Shown here in pieces: positions 44,683-45,160 of a stretch of 45,160 nt of DNA. The notes beneath the pieces are model-generated. The model was not told the DNA's origin and ran no database searches. It saw only the letters and a list, made by a program, of their open reading frames with translations. The stretch's first letter is position 1, and every line of letters starts with the position of its first letter. Source of the DNA: JAHEJB01 sp041748175 (lineage in GTDB: Bacteria; Bacteroidota; Rhodothermia; Rhodothermales; Rubricoccaceae); the NCBI GenBank assembly GCA_041748175.1, contig JBGTDU010000117.1, forward strand, positions 1 to 45,160, read 5' to 3'. A program made the position numbers and the translations under genes.

Positions 44683-45095
44683 GGCGGTCCGGGGGAGAGA
44701 CGCACGGAAAGTAAGGGAAGACTGGGGTTGGTTCAAATGGCCAATAAAAACTGCGCCCTCGAATTGCGGGCTGGGGATGCTGCAGTTTGGCTTTGTGTGA
44801 CGGGCGCGCAGTGTGTCGTGGCCTCTCGTCGGGTTGCGGCGCACCCACTTTGTCATCCTGACGACCGTAGGGAGGAAGGATCTCCCGAGTTCCAAACGGC
44901 GACGAAGCCTGGGAGCTTGGGAGATCTCTCACCTCTTCTTGGGATGACGCGGGTGTGAGATCGTGCAATGCTGGAGACATCCAGCCGCCACCAGCGATGT
45001 TGCAGAGGAGCAATCTCGCAGGGGGCTGACCAAAAAGTCCGCGCCTGGGTGGGCGTTTTGTGCATGTAAAGGGGTTGGTTTGGTTAAATTTAGCC
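44683..45095. other. 413-bp gap holding a repeat and an IS end
   Basis: Apart from the ftsB promoter, which should lie close to 44683-44800, this gap contains the palindromic repeat at 44852-44950 and the left end of an insertion sequence from about 45021. No independent gene is supported. Confidence 0.6.
44852..44950. repeat. Imperfect palindromic intergenic repeat (REP-like)
   Basis: The left arm GTCATCCTGACGACCGTAGG and inner AGGATCTCCC face the right arm GGGAGATCTCT and GGGATGAC, forming a long imperfect hairpin. It closely resembles the dispersed GTCATCCTGAGCG...AGGATCTC elements common between genes in Bacteroidota-related and other phyla. Only one copy is in this window. Confidence 0.7.
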
Positions 45096-45160
45096 ATGCA
45101 AACTCTTGGATCCTCGGGCAAGGTCACCTTCAAGGAGTACCAGCCCCATCAGCCGACTTT
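45021..45160 (+). mobile_element. Left end of an IS1182-type insertion sequence (cut by window edge)
   Basis: GGGGGCTGACCAAAAAGTCC at 45021-45040 resembles the terminal inverted repeat of IS1182-family elements (GGGGCTGTC-CAAAAAGT pattern). The transposase start follows 75 bp downstream. The right end, target duplication and full transposase lie beyond the window. Confidence 0.65.
45096..45160 (+). CDS. IS1182-type transposase, N-terminal fragment
   Basis: Only 21 codons are visible (MQTLGSSGKVTFKEYQPHQP...). The KVTFKEYQPHQPT text matches the N-terminus of IS1182-family DDE transposases, which usually continues LLPPSL. The fragment is cut by the window, not by a stop. Confidence 0.65.
   Translation, partial: MQTLGSSGKVTFKEYQPHQPT

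Overview
This window comes from a fairly GC-rich (about 58-60% by eye) Gram-negative bacterium. The gene content points to the Rhodothermota/Balneolota side of the Bacteroidota supergroup: an LptD-like outer-membrane protein behind a short FtsB/DivIC gene, a DUF1015-serA-serC serine cluster, a three-gene pntAA-pntAB-pntB transhydrogenase, a Bacteroidota-type alpha-oxoamine synthase, a DUF3467 protein and few recognisable Shine-Dalgarno sites. The placement is an inference from gene families; no rRNA is present.

Layout. 1-368 is the leader-proximal end of a type I-C CRISPR array that continues off the left edge. 369-527 is its leader. 528-8901 is a complete minus-strand type I-C cas locus, in transcription order cas3-cas5c-cas8c-cas7c-[gap]-cas4-cas1-cas2-leader-array. 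The gap between cas7c and cas4 holds a plus-strand antitoxin/PIN-toxin pair that separates the interference genes from the adaptation genes. This is the most unusual structure in the window. 9230-11881 carries the ribosome-associated ABC-F ATPase EttA and an SDR oxidoreductase. They are followed by a strong stem-loop and an initiator tRNA-Met on the other strand.

12175-16481 is a serine-biosynthesis cluster: DUF1015, serA, a secreted NTF2-like protein and serC. 16803-19724 encodes the proton-translocating NAD(P) transhydrogenase in three pieces. It is followed without a break by a 54-residue basic protein, a TIR/deoxyribosyltransferase-like nucleotide-binding protein, a 32-codon ORF and a membrane protein, which together form a poorly understood little module (19784-21162). 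21274-31504 is largely housekeeping: topA, an AraC/Ogt fusion, an EamA exporter, rsgA, two small unknowns, an unknown with an SRAP-like N-terminus, lon and an MtfA-like peptidase. 31473-36361 carries a hybrid sensor kinase, cystathionine beta-synthase, a DUF3467 protein and an alpha-oxoamine synthase. After a 784-bp gene-free stretch come lptF/G, sucC, an orphan ABC ATPase, a GNAT, a BON-domain protein, lptD and ftsB.

The right end holds a dispersed palindromic intergenic repeat and then the left end of an IS1182-type insertion sequence, with only the first 21 codons of its transposase inside the window. The cas locus at one end and the IS at the other are the accessory parts. Most of what lies between looks like ordinary chromosome.
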